64,000 nt of DNA from Sternotherus odoratus (Eukaryota; Chordata; Testudines; Kinosternidae): contig JAVMKO010000001.1 of NCBI GenBank assembly GCA_032164245.1, forward strand, positions 18,513,603 to 18,577,602, read 5' to 3'. Shown here in pieces: positions 1 through 8,427 of the stretch. The position numbers and the translations under genes were made by a program. Under the pieces are notes generated by a model that was not told the origin of the DNA, did no database searches, and worked only from the letters and a program-made list of their open reading frames with translations. Position 1 is the stretch's first letter. Each line of letters starts with the position of its first letter.

Positions 1-1583
1 CTACAATTATCAGCAATTCATTTTGTACTAATTCGGGTATTTAGGACAAAGAGCTTTCTTGATCTCTGGCAGTGGTTATAATTCTTCTAAAAATAAAAGT
101 ACAGGAAAGTACTGTATTCAGGGGAAATGAGAACTTTTATAAAAGTCATTGTTCATTATTAATTCCTATATTCACTTACCTATCACACTTATTTCTATAG
201 GAGTCCTACGTGTAATTTGAAATTGTACAAATATCAGCTGTTGAGTAATTTGGGCCAAACCCAACATTCCTTGCGTATTTTAAAACTCCCTTTTGTAGTC
301 GATTGCTTTCTACGGGTGCATATAATTAGTTTACAACCACACTGTTACCTTAGAATGGTCATAGATCACTCTGAACAAGCAAAAGTACAGGACAATAATT
401 GCTCAGTCTATATTGCTTTCAGTCTTGGGCAAGCACCACGGGCTAGTCTAGTTTTTAAGGGAGTACAAAGTCATTTGCTTGTGTGTGTGAGGGGAGCATC
501 AAAAACTGGACAAAAGTTCTTTTAACCCTTTCCTACTCAAAGGAAACGTAAGAGGATAATCTAATTCCAATTAAATTTCAGAAGGAACAAAAATTCACTC
601 CTACGCGGGAAACTCATCTCAGCTTTCAGCCCAAAGCAAAACATCATGACCAAGTTATAAAATGCTTAATAATAATGGGGCTTATATAATGAAAGTGCTG
701 ACAGACCTTTAATTATATCCATGAATGTGGCTATACAACAGTGTAATTTTGATTTCCACTTTAAGTCTTGAGGTCTGAAGCAATTTGAACTTACTATGAA
801 GTGACATCTTCCAGAATATTTGAACGGGACAGTTTATTTCAATATTTAAAATACTGAATTACATGCTACTGTACTTCTTTTCCAAATATCCATAACATCT
901 GCACTGAATCCAGGTGATTCAATTAAAGAAAATGTATTATTAATACCCAGTATATTCTTATAGTTGTGGAGCACAAGGTGTAATGTACTTATGCACTCCT
1001 TGAAGACTATTGATTTTTGGCAAATCTATTTCTTCTACATGTTAGAGGCCTGAGCAACAACAATGGTTTAAGTTGCCTCAAGCTTTCTATTGATTATATT
1101 TTTGCCAAACTTTAACTGTTCAAGCTGAATTTTCAAAGTTAGGTGTCTGCCTCAGGATGAATATTTTTGAAAAGTTACAGCAAATGTGGTTCAACTATTA
1201 CTAGGAATGAGGGCATAATACTTTGCCAATGGCAAGAAACAAATCTTCCTATTATTTGGTTGTCAGACTCTATCACTTCCATGCTTTGGAGCAGGGAATT
1301 GAAATCTGACCAGAGGGTTGAAAAAATAGTATGTGTGTGATCATGTAACTAAAGACAATACCATAATGCACTGGCACAAAGGGACCAAACTGACAGTGAA
1401 TAGAGAACCTTAGGTCTGGCACTTTCTAAATTTTGCAGGTTTGACTTTGAACCTCAATAGTCTTTTAAAATAGCTTTTATGTATGTATATTTAGGTAATA
1501 TATAAACATTCCTTCTCACTAAACTAAAGCCCATTACTAAAGCCCATTACATAGGAATTTATATTTGCAAGACAGACAGCATC
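1..1583. other. No recognisable gene or repeat
   Basis: AT-rich, non-repetitive-looking DNA. A 102-codon open frame on the plus strand (217-525) has no recognisable domain and ordinary AT-rich composition, so I treat it as chance. I see no transposon end, RNA gene or exon signal that I can defend. Confidence 0.5.
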
Positions 1584-2034
1584 TGTCAGAACTGAGACGT
1601 AGGCAGTCTTACCTAGTGGTGAGAGCTGGAGCCAGCCTAGAGGTTGGCATCAGAGCCATGGACCAAAGCCAGAGTTGGACATCAGTAGTGGAACCAGAAG
1701 TCAGAGTCAGAAGCCAATCACCGGAGCCAGGGCTCAGAGCCAGAGTCAGAGACCAGGCAAGTGAACAGAGGAGTGGGGGAGGGACTGGAGAAAGGCTGGA
1801 ACAGGGCAGGGTACAAGACAGGCACAGGAGCAATTACAAATGCAGGTATAAGCATTGAGCGGTCAGTTACCTCATACTGCTGATAAGCTTAAATGTGGAC
1901 TCCTTCCAGCCAATCAGGTAGGCTGGTCCATCAGGTGATTCTGCCGCAGCACCACTGGGCTCGTTAACCTGCCTGAAGGCTGAACAGCTGGCCGCAGACT
2001 CAGCTGAGGGAACTCAACCCCAGGGTCCCTGACA
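1584..2034. repeat. LTR-like dispersed repeat with GAGTCAG-type minisatellite
   Basis: The segment begins TGTCAGAACTGAG and ends GGTCCCTGACA, giving LTR-like TG...CA ends with a short TGTCAG/CTGACA inverted terminus. The first half (about 1630-1760) is an imperfect tandem of short units around AGAGTCAG/AGAGCCAG; the second half is unique. The composition differs from the AT-rich flanks. I do not see a clean 4-6-bp flanking duplication, so the LTR call is tentative; a non-LTR satellite-like repeat is the alternative. Confidence 0.4.
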
Positions 2035-2040
2035 ACAGAA

Positions 2041-3478
2041 GCCAGATTCTGAACATGGCTAAGTATCATCAAGTCTATTGGAAATTGAGGCCACTCAGTC
2101 CCGCATCCTCAAAGGATCTATTGAAAGCAGTGGAAGTTAGAAACCTGAATATCTTTTGAGGCTCTAGAGATTATTGTAGTCATTGGCATTGTAAACTTCC
2201 AATTTTAATCAAACAAAAATGTCACTAGACAAGACCTGTGGCCTATATCCTCCAGTCCAACTGAGCTGCGCTGAGCACAGACAGGAAGGAGAGGGAATAA
2301 AAATGGCTGTTTAGTCATTTTATGCTCCCTGACTCTGGTGTAGCCCCTTCAGTGTAAACTAGAGCAGCCTCATGACTGCTTTAATTTATCCCTCGCTGCA
2401 AATAGCCTCAAGGGGTTGTTCTGGCAGCCAGTAATTTCTAGGGAATAAAGATATCCTGGTCATTCCTCCATGCCTCAGGGAAAGCATATATTAGTTGCAT
2501 ATGCACATCTATGGTACATTTGTTCCATTATAAAAAGCACAATCTTACAAGTGTCCTAAATGCATTTGACAAGTAATGCTTTGAATTCCTTCAAATTCAG
2601 GTTATAAGTTAACATGCTGTCTTTCGATGGATACTCAAGTATGAACAAAGTTCCTTTACTGCCACAGATTGGGCCTAAACTCTGTGGTACTTTTGCTCAT
2701 ATACAGATTAAGTATATGATGATTGTTCAAGCATCCGATAGAAGCACACTATTGCAAACATGTAATGGCTACTTGCAGTCATCAGGAAAAAAAACTAGAG
2801 GAGACGTGAAATATTGTTCAGCAACTCAAATATCTGTATGATCAAAATGATTAAATAAGCAGTTACACAAAGTTTTTCTAATGTGAAAAATAATATTGAG
2901 TGTGCAAATATCTCAGAACCTTACTGTTTAGGTTGTTTAAAGAAGTGTCCCTTTCGTTTGGAGGCTGTTAAAAGAACAGAAATTTCATCTCCTCCTAAAT
3001 TTCATCTCCTCCTTCATCTCCTCCCACTCCCGTATAGCTGCCCATGCAAAGATGATTTGTAGCCTGCAGATGTAGGGCTGGATTCTCAGCTGGTAGCTCT
3101 GTTGGCTTCAGTGTGACAAGGTGGATTCACGACTGGATTCAAAGCCTCCTGAAGCCAAATGGAGTGTTTCTGTTAATTTTAGTGGAGCAAAGTTGATTTA
3201 CACAAGCTGAGGATCTAGTCCATAATGTCAGTACACAAAAAAAGAGCTGCTGAAAATACTTGTTTCTTAGGTCCAGCAACACAAAAAGCTTGTGTATGTG
3301 GGTGGCAGAGAGAAGCAGTGGGGTAAAACCTAGGTGATAATTGAATTGTGCACTTATGACCTGATCAAAAACCCATTGTAATCAATTGAAGCATTTCCCT
3401 TTGCTTCAGTAGGCTTTGGGTCTGGTCACTAATCCACCTTCTCTCATTCTATCTCTGGGGCACCAGTCTAAGAATAAC
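2041..3478. other. Mostly unrecognised; small CTCCT repeat
   Basis: No gene seen. Positions about 2984-3025 hold a short imperfect repeat of a TTTCATCTCCTCC unit. Around 3160-3220 there is a worn copy of a sequence motif (GATTTACACAAGCTGAGGATC) that recurs elsewhere in the window and probably marks an ancient dispersed repeat. Confidence 0.45.
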
Positions 3479-3511
3479 TCTAATTCACAATAAAGTTTTG
3501 AAGCATGAGCT

Positions 3512-3540
3512 TTCGTGGGCTAATACCCACTTCGTCGGAT
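3512..3540 (-). ncRNA. Hammerhead-like motif at 3' end of left PLE copy
   Basis: Read on the minus strand, a CCGACGA box, a 5-6-bp stem (GTGGG/CCCAC) and GAAA lie in hammerhead order. Hammerhead ribozymes are known in PLE pseudo-LTRs. This copy has C where the catalytic core needs U (CTGANGA), so self-cleavage is unlikely. Confidence 0.45.
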
Positions 3541-3649
3541 GCAAGCAGTAGAAGTGTTCACAAACAGGCAGTTATAGAAAAGTAGGTAAGAGCCAGGTGG
3601 GAGGTGAAAAGGTTAGTCCAATTAAGCTGAGCCAGCTTGTTATCTCCGA

Positions 3650-5074
3650 TCAGGGAGTGTGGATTATTCGTCTAGCATTTGAATGGGGTGTGTGGACATG
3701 GAGAGATGAGAAACAATGTCTGTAATGAGCCAACCATTGTAGATCCCGGTTCAATCCCAAAGTGTGTGTGCTGAATTTGCAAATGAATTGAAGCTCTGCA
3801 GTCTCTCTTTGCAGTCTGGATCTGAAGTTCCCTTTCTGCAGAATGGTGACCTTTAAATCTGTAATAGTGTGTCCAGGCAGGTTGAAGTGTTCCCCTACAG
3901 GTTTTTGTATATTGCCATTCCTAATATCTGATTTGTGTGCATTTATCCTTTTTCGTAGGGACTGTCCAGTTTGGCCGATGTACATAGCAGAGGGACACTG
4001 GTGGCATATAATGGCATATATGACATTGGTTGATGTACAGGTGAATGAGCCAGTGATGGTATGGTTGATCTGGTTAGGTCCCGTGATGGTGTTGCTGGTG
4101 TAGATATGTGGGCAGAGTTGGCATCGAGGTTTGTTGCATGGATTGGTTCCTGAGTTGGAGTTATTGTGGTGCAGTGTGCTGTTGCTGTTGAGAATATGTT
4201 TAAGGTTGGCAGGTTGTCTGTGTGCCAGGACTGGCCTTCCTCCCAAGGCTTTTGAAAGTGAGGGATTATTGTCCAGGATGGGTTGTAGGTCACTGATGAT
4301 GCGTTGCAAAGGTTTTAACTGAGGACTGTAGGTGATGGCCAGTGGTGTTCTGTTGTTTTTTTTCTTGGGCTTGTCTTGTAGCAGCAGGCTTCTGGGTACA
4401 CGTCTGGCTCTGTTGATCTGTGTCCTTATTTCCTTGTGTGGGTATTGTAGTTTTGAGAAAGCCTGGTGAAGATCTCGTAGGTGTTGGTCTCTGTCTGAGG
4501 GGTTGGAGCAAATCCGATTGTACCTCAGTGCTTGGCTGTAGACAATGGATCGTGTGGTATGTCCGGGATGGAAGCTGGTGGCATGAAGGTAGGCATAGCT
4601 GTCGGTAGGTTTTCGGTATAGGGTGGTGTCGATGTGGCCGTCATTAATTTGCACTGTGGTGTCTAGGAAGTGGATTTCCTGTGTGGACTGGTCCAGACTG
4701 AGGTGGATGTTGGGGTGGAAGCTGTTGAAGTCATGGTGGAATTCTTCCAGAGTTTCTTTCCCATGGGTCCAGATGATGAAGATGTCATCAATGTAGCATA
4801 GATAGAGAAGGGGTGTGAGTGGACGAGAGTTGAGGAAGCGTTGTTCCAGGTCTGCCATAAAGATGTTGGCATACTGTGGGGCCATGCGGGTGCCCATAGC
4901 AGTCCCGCTGGTCTGGAGGTATATATTGTCACCAAATTTGAAATAGTTGTGTGTGAGGATAAAGTCACAGAGCTCAGCAACCACCTGTGCTGTGGCATCA
5001 TCAGGGATACTATTCCGGACAGCTTGTATTCCATCTTTGTGTGGGATGTTTGTGTAGAGAGCCTCTACATCCAT
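3650..5074 (-). CDS. PLE reverse transcriptase / GIY-YIG endonuclease (left copy, 5'-truncated)
   Basis: This frame encodes the retroelement's own replication protein, which copies RNA into DNA at a nicked target. The 474-residue product starts inside the reverse transcriptase. Visible motifs are MDVEALYTNIP at 1-11 (catalytic Asp region), GTAMGTRMAP at 57-66, YIDDIF at 94-99 with the Asp pair, and FLDTT at 136-140. A lysine-rich linker lies near 235-240. The CNKPRCQLC cluster at 313-321 is the zinc-finger-like linker typical of several PLE clades. A GIY-YIG nuclease follows (VIYAI at 351-355, MYIGQT at 364-369, then R, H and E residues at about 374-395). The start Met is internal: the first residues are already core RT, and the frame stays open upstream into the spacer. 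Residue 93 is Cys where the partner copy has Arg. No promoter or host function is apparent. Confidence 0.9.
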   Translation of the reverse strand: MDVEALYTNIPHKDGIQAVRNSIPDDATAQVVAELCDFILTHNYFKFGDNIYLQTSGTAMGTRMAPQYANIFMADLEQRFLNSRPLTPLLYLCYIDDIFIIWTHGKETLEEFHHDFNSFHPNIHLSLDQSTQEIHFLDTTVQINDGHIDTTLYRKPTDSYAYLHATSFHPGHTTRSIVYSQALRYNRICSNPSDRDQHLRDLHQAFSKLQYPHKEIRTQINRARRVPRSLLLQDKPKKKNNRTPLAITYSPQLKPLQRIISDLQPILDNNPSLSKALGGRPVLAHRQPANLKHILNSNSTLHHNNSNSGTNPCNKPRCQLCPHIYTSNTITGPNQINHTITGSFTCTSTNVIYAIICHQCPSAMYIGQTGQSLRKRINAHKSDIRNGNIQKPVGEHFNLPGHTITDLKVTILQKGNFRSRLQRETAELQFICKFSTHTLGLNRDLQWLAHYRHCFSSLHVHTPHSNARRIIHTP

Positions 5075-5141
5075 GGTGGCTAGGATGGTGTTTTCTGGAA
5101 GGTCACCAATGCATTGTAGTTTCCTCAGGAAGTCAGTGGTA

Positions 5142-5217
5142 GACAGTAAGGACTGTCTGGATATGTAGACTCTCTACTCAGACCCTATGCCACCAGCACT
5201 CCCAGCTATCTCCGTGA
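5142..5217 (+). repeat. Spacer at the centre of the PLE palindrome
   Basis: Short unpaired centre between the two PLE arms. From about 5150 it is the upstream coding part of the right-hand PLE: read in frame it gives RT residues such as YATSTPSYLRDTTDF leading into the annotated start. At its left edge sits a small perfect palindrome, AGACAGTAAGGACTGTCT (about 5141-5158), which marks or helped form the junction between the copies. Confidence 0.7.
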
Positions 5218-5284
5218 TACCACTGACTTCCTGAGGAAACTACAATGCATTGGTGACCTTCCAGAAAACACCATCCTAGCCACC

Positions 5285-6709
5285 ATGGATGTAGAGGCTC
5301 TCTACACAAACATCCCACACAAAGATGGAATACAAGCTGTCCGGAATAGTATCCCTGATGATGCCACAGCACAGGTGGTTGCTGAGCTCTGTGACTTTAT
5401 CCTCACACACAACTATTTCAAATTTGGTGACAATATATACCTCCAGACCAGCGGGACTGCTATGGGCACCCGCATGGCCCCACAGTATGCCAACATCTTT
5501 ATGGCAGACCTGGAACAACGCTTCCTCAACTCTCGTCCACTCACACCCCTTCTCTATCTACGCTACATTGATGACATCTTCATCATCTGGACCCATGGGA
5601 AAGAAACTCTGGAAGAATTCCACCATGACTTCAACAGCTTCCACCCCAACATCCACCTCAGTCTGGACCAGTCCACACAGGAAATCCACTTCCTAGACAC
5701 CACAGTGCAAATTAATGACGGCCACATCGACACCACCCTATACCGAAAACCTACCGACAGCTATGCCTACCTTCATGCCACCAGCTTCCATCCCGGACAT
5801 ACCACACGATCCATTGTCTACAGCCAAGCACTGAGGTACAATCGGATTTGCTCCAACCCCTCAGACAGAGACCAACACCTACGAGATCTTCACCAGGCTT
5901 TCTCAAAACTACAATACCCACACAAGGAAATAAGGACACAGATCAACAGAGCCAGACGTGTACCCAGAAGCCTGCTGCTACAAGACAAGCCCAAGAAAAA
6001 AAACAACAGAACACCACTGGCCATCACCTACAGTCCTCAGTTAAAACCTTTGCAACGCATCATCAGTGACCTACAACCCATCCTGGACAATAATCCCTCA
6101 CTTTCAAAAGCCTTGGGAGGAAGGCCAGTCCTGGCACACAGACAACCTGCCAACCTTAAACATATTCTCAACAGCAACAGCACACTGCACCACAATAACT
6201 CCAACTCAGGAACCAATCCATGCAACAAACCTCGATGCCAACTCTGCCCACATATCTACACCAGCAACACCATCACAGGACCTAACCAGATCAACCATAC
6301 CATCACTGGCTCATTCACCTGTACATCAACCAATGTCATATATGCCATTATATGCCACCAGTGTCCCTCTGCTATGTACATCGGCCAAACAGGACAGTCC
6401 CTACGAAAAAGGATAAATGCACACAAATCAGATATTAGGAATGGCAATATACAAAAACCTGTAGGGGAACACTTCAACCTGCCTGGACACACTATTACAG
6501 ATTTAAAGGTCACCATTCTGCAGAAAGGGAACTTCAGATCCAGACTGCAAAGAGAGACTGCAGAGCTTCAATTCATTTGCAAATTCAGCACACACACTTT
6601 GGGATTGAACCGGGATCTACAATGGTTGGCTCATTACAGACATTGTTTCTCATCTCTCCATGTCCACACACCCCATTCAAATGCTAGACGAATAATCCAC
6701 ACTCCCTGA
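5285..6709 (+). CDS. PLE reverse transcriptase / GIY-YIG endonuclease (right copy, 5'-truncated)
   Basis: Mirror-image partner of the minus-strand copy, with the same domain order: RT motifs at 1-11, 57-66 and 94-99, the CNKPRCQLC cluster at 313-321 and the GIY-YIG nuclease at about 350-400. It ends at a TGA shortly before the 3' end of the element. The frame is open upstream of the Met to 5150, after a TAA at 5147-5149, so the protein is truncated and would need an upstream start. Full-length PLE proteins are longer, with more RT N-terminal sequence. Residue 93 is Arg (YLRYIDD), against Cys in the left copy; the other base differences I noticed are silent in this frame. An open frame over 1.56 kb and near-identity to the twin indicate a young insertion. 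Confidence 0.9.
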   Translation: MDVEALYTNIPHKDGIQAVRNSIPDDATAQVVAELCDFILTHNYFKFGDNIYLQTSGTAMGTRMAPQYANIFMADLEQRFLNSRPLTPLLYLRYIDDIFIIWTHGKETLEEFHHDFNSFHPNIHLSLDQSTQEIHFLDTTVQINDGHIDTTLYRKPTDSYAYLHATSFHPGHTTRSIVYSQALRYNRICSNPSDRDQHLRDLHQAFSKLQYPHKEIRTQINRARRVPRSLLLQDKPKKKNNRTPLAITYSPQLKPLQRIISDLQPILDNNPSLSKALGGRPVLAHRQPANLKHILNSNSTLHHNNSNSGTNPCNKPRCQLCPHIYTSNTITGPNQINHTITGSFTCTSTNVIYAIICHQCPSAMYIGQTGQSLRKRINAHKSDIRNGNIQKPVGEHFNLPGHTITDLKVTILQKGNFRSRLQRETAELQFICKFSTHTLGLNRDLQWLAHYRHCFSSLHVHTPHSNARRIIHTP

Positions 6710-6820
6710 TCGGAGATAACAAGCTGGCTCAGCTTAATTGGACTAACCTTTTCACCTCCCACCTGGCTCTTACCTACTTTTCTATAACTGCCTGTTTGTG
6801 AACACTTCTACTGCTTGCAT

Positions 6821-6848
6821 CCGACGAAGTGGGTATTAGCCCACGAAA
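6821..6848 (+). ncRNA. Hammerhead-like motif at 3' end of right PLE copy
   Basis: CCGACGA (6821-6827), stem II GTGGG/CCCAC (6829-6833 with 6840-6844) and GAAA (6845-6848). GCAT just before and ATGC shortly after could close a short stem. The core T is replaced by C, as in the twin copy, so it is probably an inactive version. Confidence 0.45.
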
Positions 6849-6952
6849 GCTCATGCTTCAAAACTTTATAGTTAGTCTTTAAGGTGCCACAGGACTTTGT
6901 TAACTCTGCTATTCCAGACTAACACGGCTACCACCCTGATTCTAATTCACAA

Positions 6953-7959
6953 GAGAACTTAGATATCAGGGAAATAATTCCCTTTATAAAACTGGGATGT
7001 AACGGTCAACTTAAATAGGAAATAAGTCAGGTTCAGTAACCGAGGTCCTGTTAGAAGGTCACAGACTCTGGCTCTGCAAGAGCCAGACAGACACAGGAGC
7101 CAGGAAAAAATAATTGTGGATTTTTCCAGCTGAATCAGAGAACTGCAGGCTGAAGAAGTTTCTGAACATAGTAAAAGTAATTCACAAACATATTTGGAGC
7201 ACTCCCACCAAAAGCTCTGTTCAATCATTACTGGTTCCTGGACACAGTTCAAACTCAAAACAAAGCTAATGATGACAAGTCTTATTGCAATTCAGGCCTA
7301 ACATTTATACAAATGGAGTAAAATTACATTTTACTTACCTCTGTTTCCCAGCACAGTACTTTCAGTTGAGTGAAGTATTCTTCTTTGCTGTGGTCATATG
7401 CTATTAAACAGTTGCTATCTTAACACAGAGCTGGGTGCTGTTTATCAATGGGAAAGTACTTTTGTGTCGGGTGAGATTTTCACTGGTTTAATTCAGCATA
7501 GCTCCAAATTACTCAATGGAGCTATGCTGATTTACACCAGCTGATGTCTGGCAAGAGTACAAGAGCTAGAGTTTTAAAGGCACTTTAGGGTCCTTTGGGA
7601 TGAGGGGGGCCATAGGTAAGTTTAGCTTATTAACATAATAGCTCTTGAAATTGTGGTAACATTAGACTCATTAAAATACAATGTCACAGAGGGAACTGTA
7701 CTTAACCTTTTATTGAGGTTGACCAGGCTCTCGAGCTGTCAAGCAGAATCTCTCCCAAGAGAGAGAGAAACAGGCTCATGCTGTAAACAAATGTCAGTAC
7801 AGGATATGTGATGTGTGTGGAGGAATACACAAAAGTACACATGGAAGCAGAACAGCAGCAACTGAACAACTGTTCTACTCAGAGGCTGTGAAGCAACTGC
7901 AAGGGTGACATTTCCTCATAGATCTGCATTGTGATCTTTTCTAAAATATAAATACTGTC
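6953..7959. other. No gene; one ancient dispersed-repeat motif
   Basis: AT-rich sequence without a recognisable gene. Around 7470-7560 a sequence ending TGATTTACACCAGCTGATG matches the recurrent motif also seen near 3200, 36020 and 36740. I see nothing else. Confidence 0.4.
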
Positions 7960-7964
7960 CTTGC

Positions 7965-8033
7965 CTTCCTTCTTCTTCCAGTACTCATCGTTCTTTTTGC
8001 AGATACAGACTAACAGGGCTACCACTCTGAAAT
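7965..8033 (+). mobile_element. PLE 3' tail fragment
   Basis: TCTTTTTGCAGATACAGACTAAC followed by GGGCTACCACTCTGAAA matches the right-hand tails of the PLE copies in this window (CAGACTAACACGGCTACC). Only the tail is present; no coding part remains. Confidence 0.6.
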
Positions 8034-8244
8034 CTGTCACAATTGTAAAAAGGACTCATGTTAATGAAGAAATTCCAAGTGCTAGCAGAAATATATTTAG
8101 TGTGTTGAAAATAGCAAAATTGGTACTCTGGTTGGGAAAGTCATATTTACAGATGGGGACTGGAAATTCAACAATTTGAAGTACCCCATTGCTAAAGACA
8201 ATCTGGGAATTTCTGCCATGTTTTATATAGAGCCAGATGCAGGT

Positions 8245-8427
8245 ATTACCCAGGCCAATGGGGGCTGCGGGAAGCAGTGGCCAGCACATCCATTGGCCCA
8301 TGCTGCTTCCCGCAACCCCCATTGGCCTGAAACGACGAACTGAAGCCAGACGCAGGTGAACAAACTGTCCTGGCCAGCCAGAGGATTTCCCTGATGGGCC
8401 GTGTGCCAAAGGCTGCCGATCCCTGAG
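8245..8427 (+). mobile_element. hAT-like remnant with internal palindrome
   Basis: An inverted repeat of about 24 bp (GGCCAATGGGGGCTGCGGGA and its complement) spans roughly 8250-8330. The right end, CAAAGGCTGCCGATCCCTGA, resembles hAT terminal repeats of the CAGGGGTCGGCAACC type. The left terminus is not recognisable, so this is a 5'-truncated or decayed non-autonomous copy. Confidence 0.5.

Larger units (their letters stand above)
3479..6952. mobile_element. Penelope-like element: inverted head-to-head dimer with 12-bp TSD
   Basis: Two copies of one PLE face away from a 76-bp spacer (about 5142-5217). The left arm (3491-5141) and right arm (5218-6868) have equal length and, where I compared them, differ at only a few bases. 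The right arm alone continues into a 72-bp tail (6869-6940) ending in the typical TTCCAGACTAACACGGCTAC stretch. The unit is bracketed by the same 12-bp sequence, TCTAATTCACAA, at 3479-3490 and 6941-6952, so the dimer entered as one insertion. PLEs are known to give complex, partly inverted or tandem insertions; the exact mechanism here is inference. Both copies are 5'-truncated within the reverse transcriptase region. Confidence 0.9.

Noticed and set aside
3843..5083. Plus-strand and shifted frames inside the PLE arms (60-123 codons)
   Set aside because: Antisense or shifted shadows of the RT/GIY-YIG frame; they recur in mirror image because the arms are inverted copies.
3479..6952. Two independent PLE insertions, or an assembly fold-back
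   Set aside because: One 12-bp duplication pair brackets the whole unit and only the right side has the tail, which fits a single insertion. An artefact remains possible and is stated as the refuting test.
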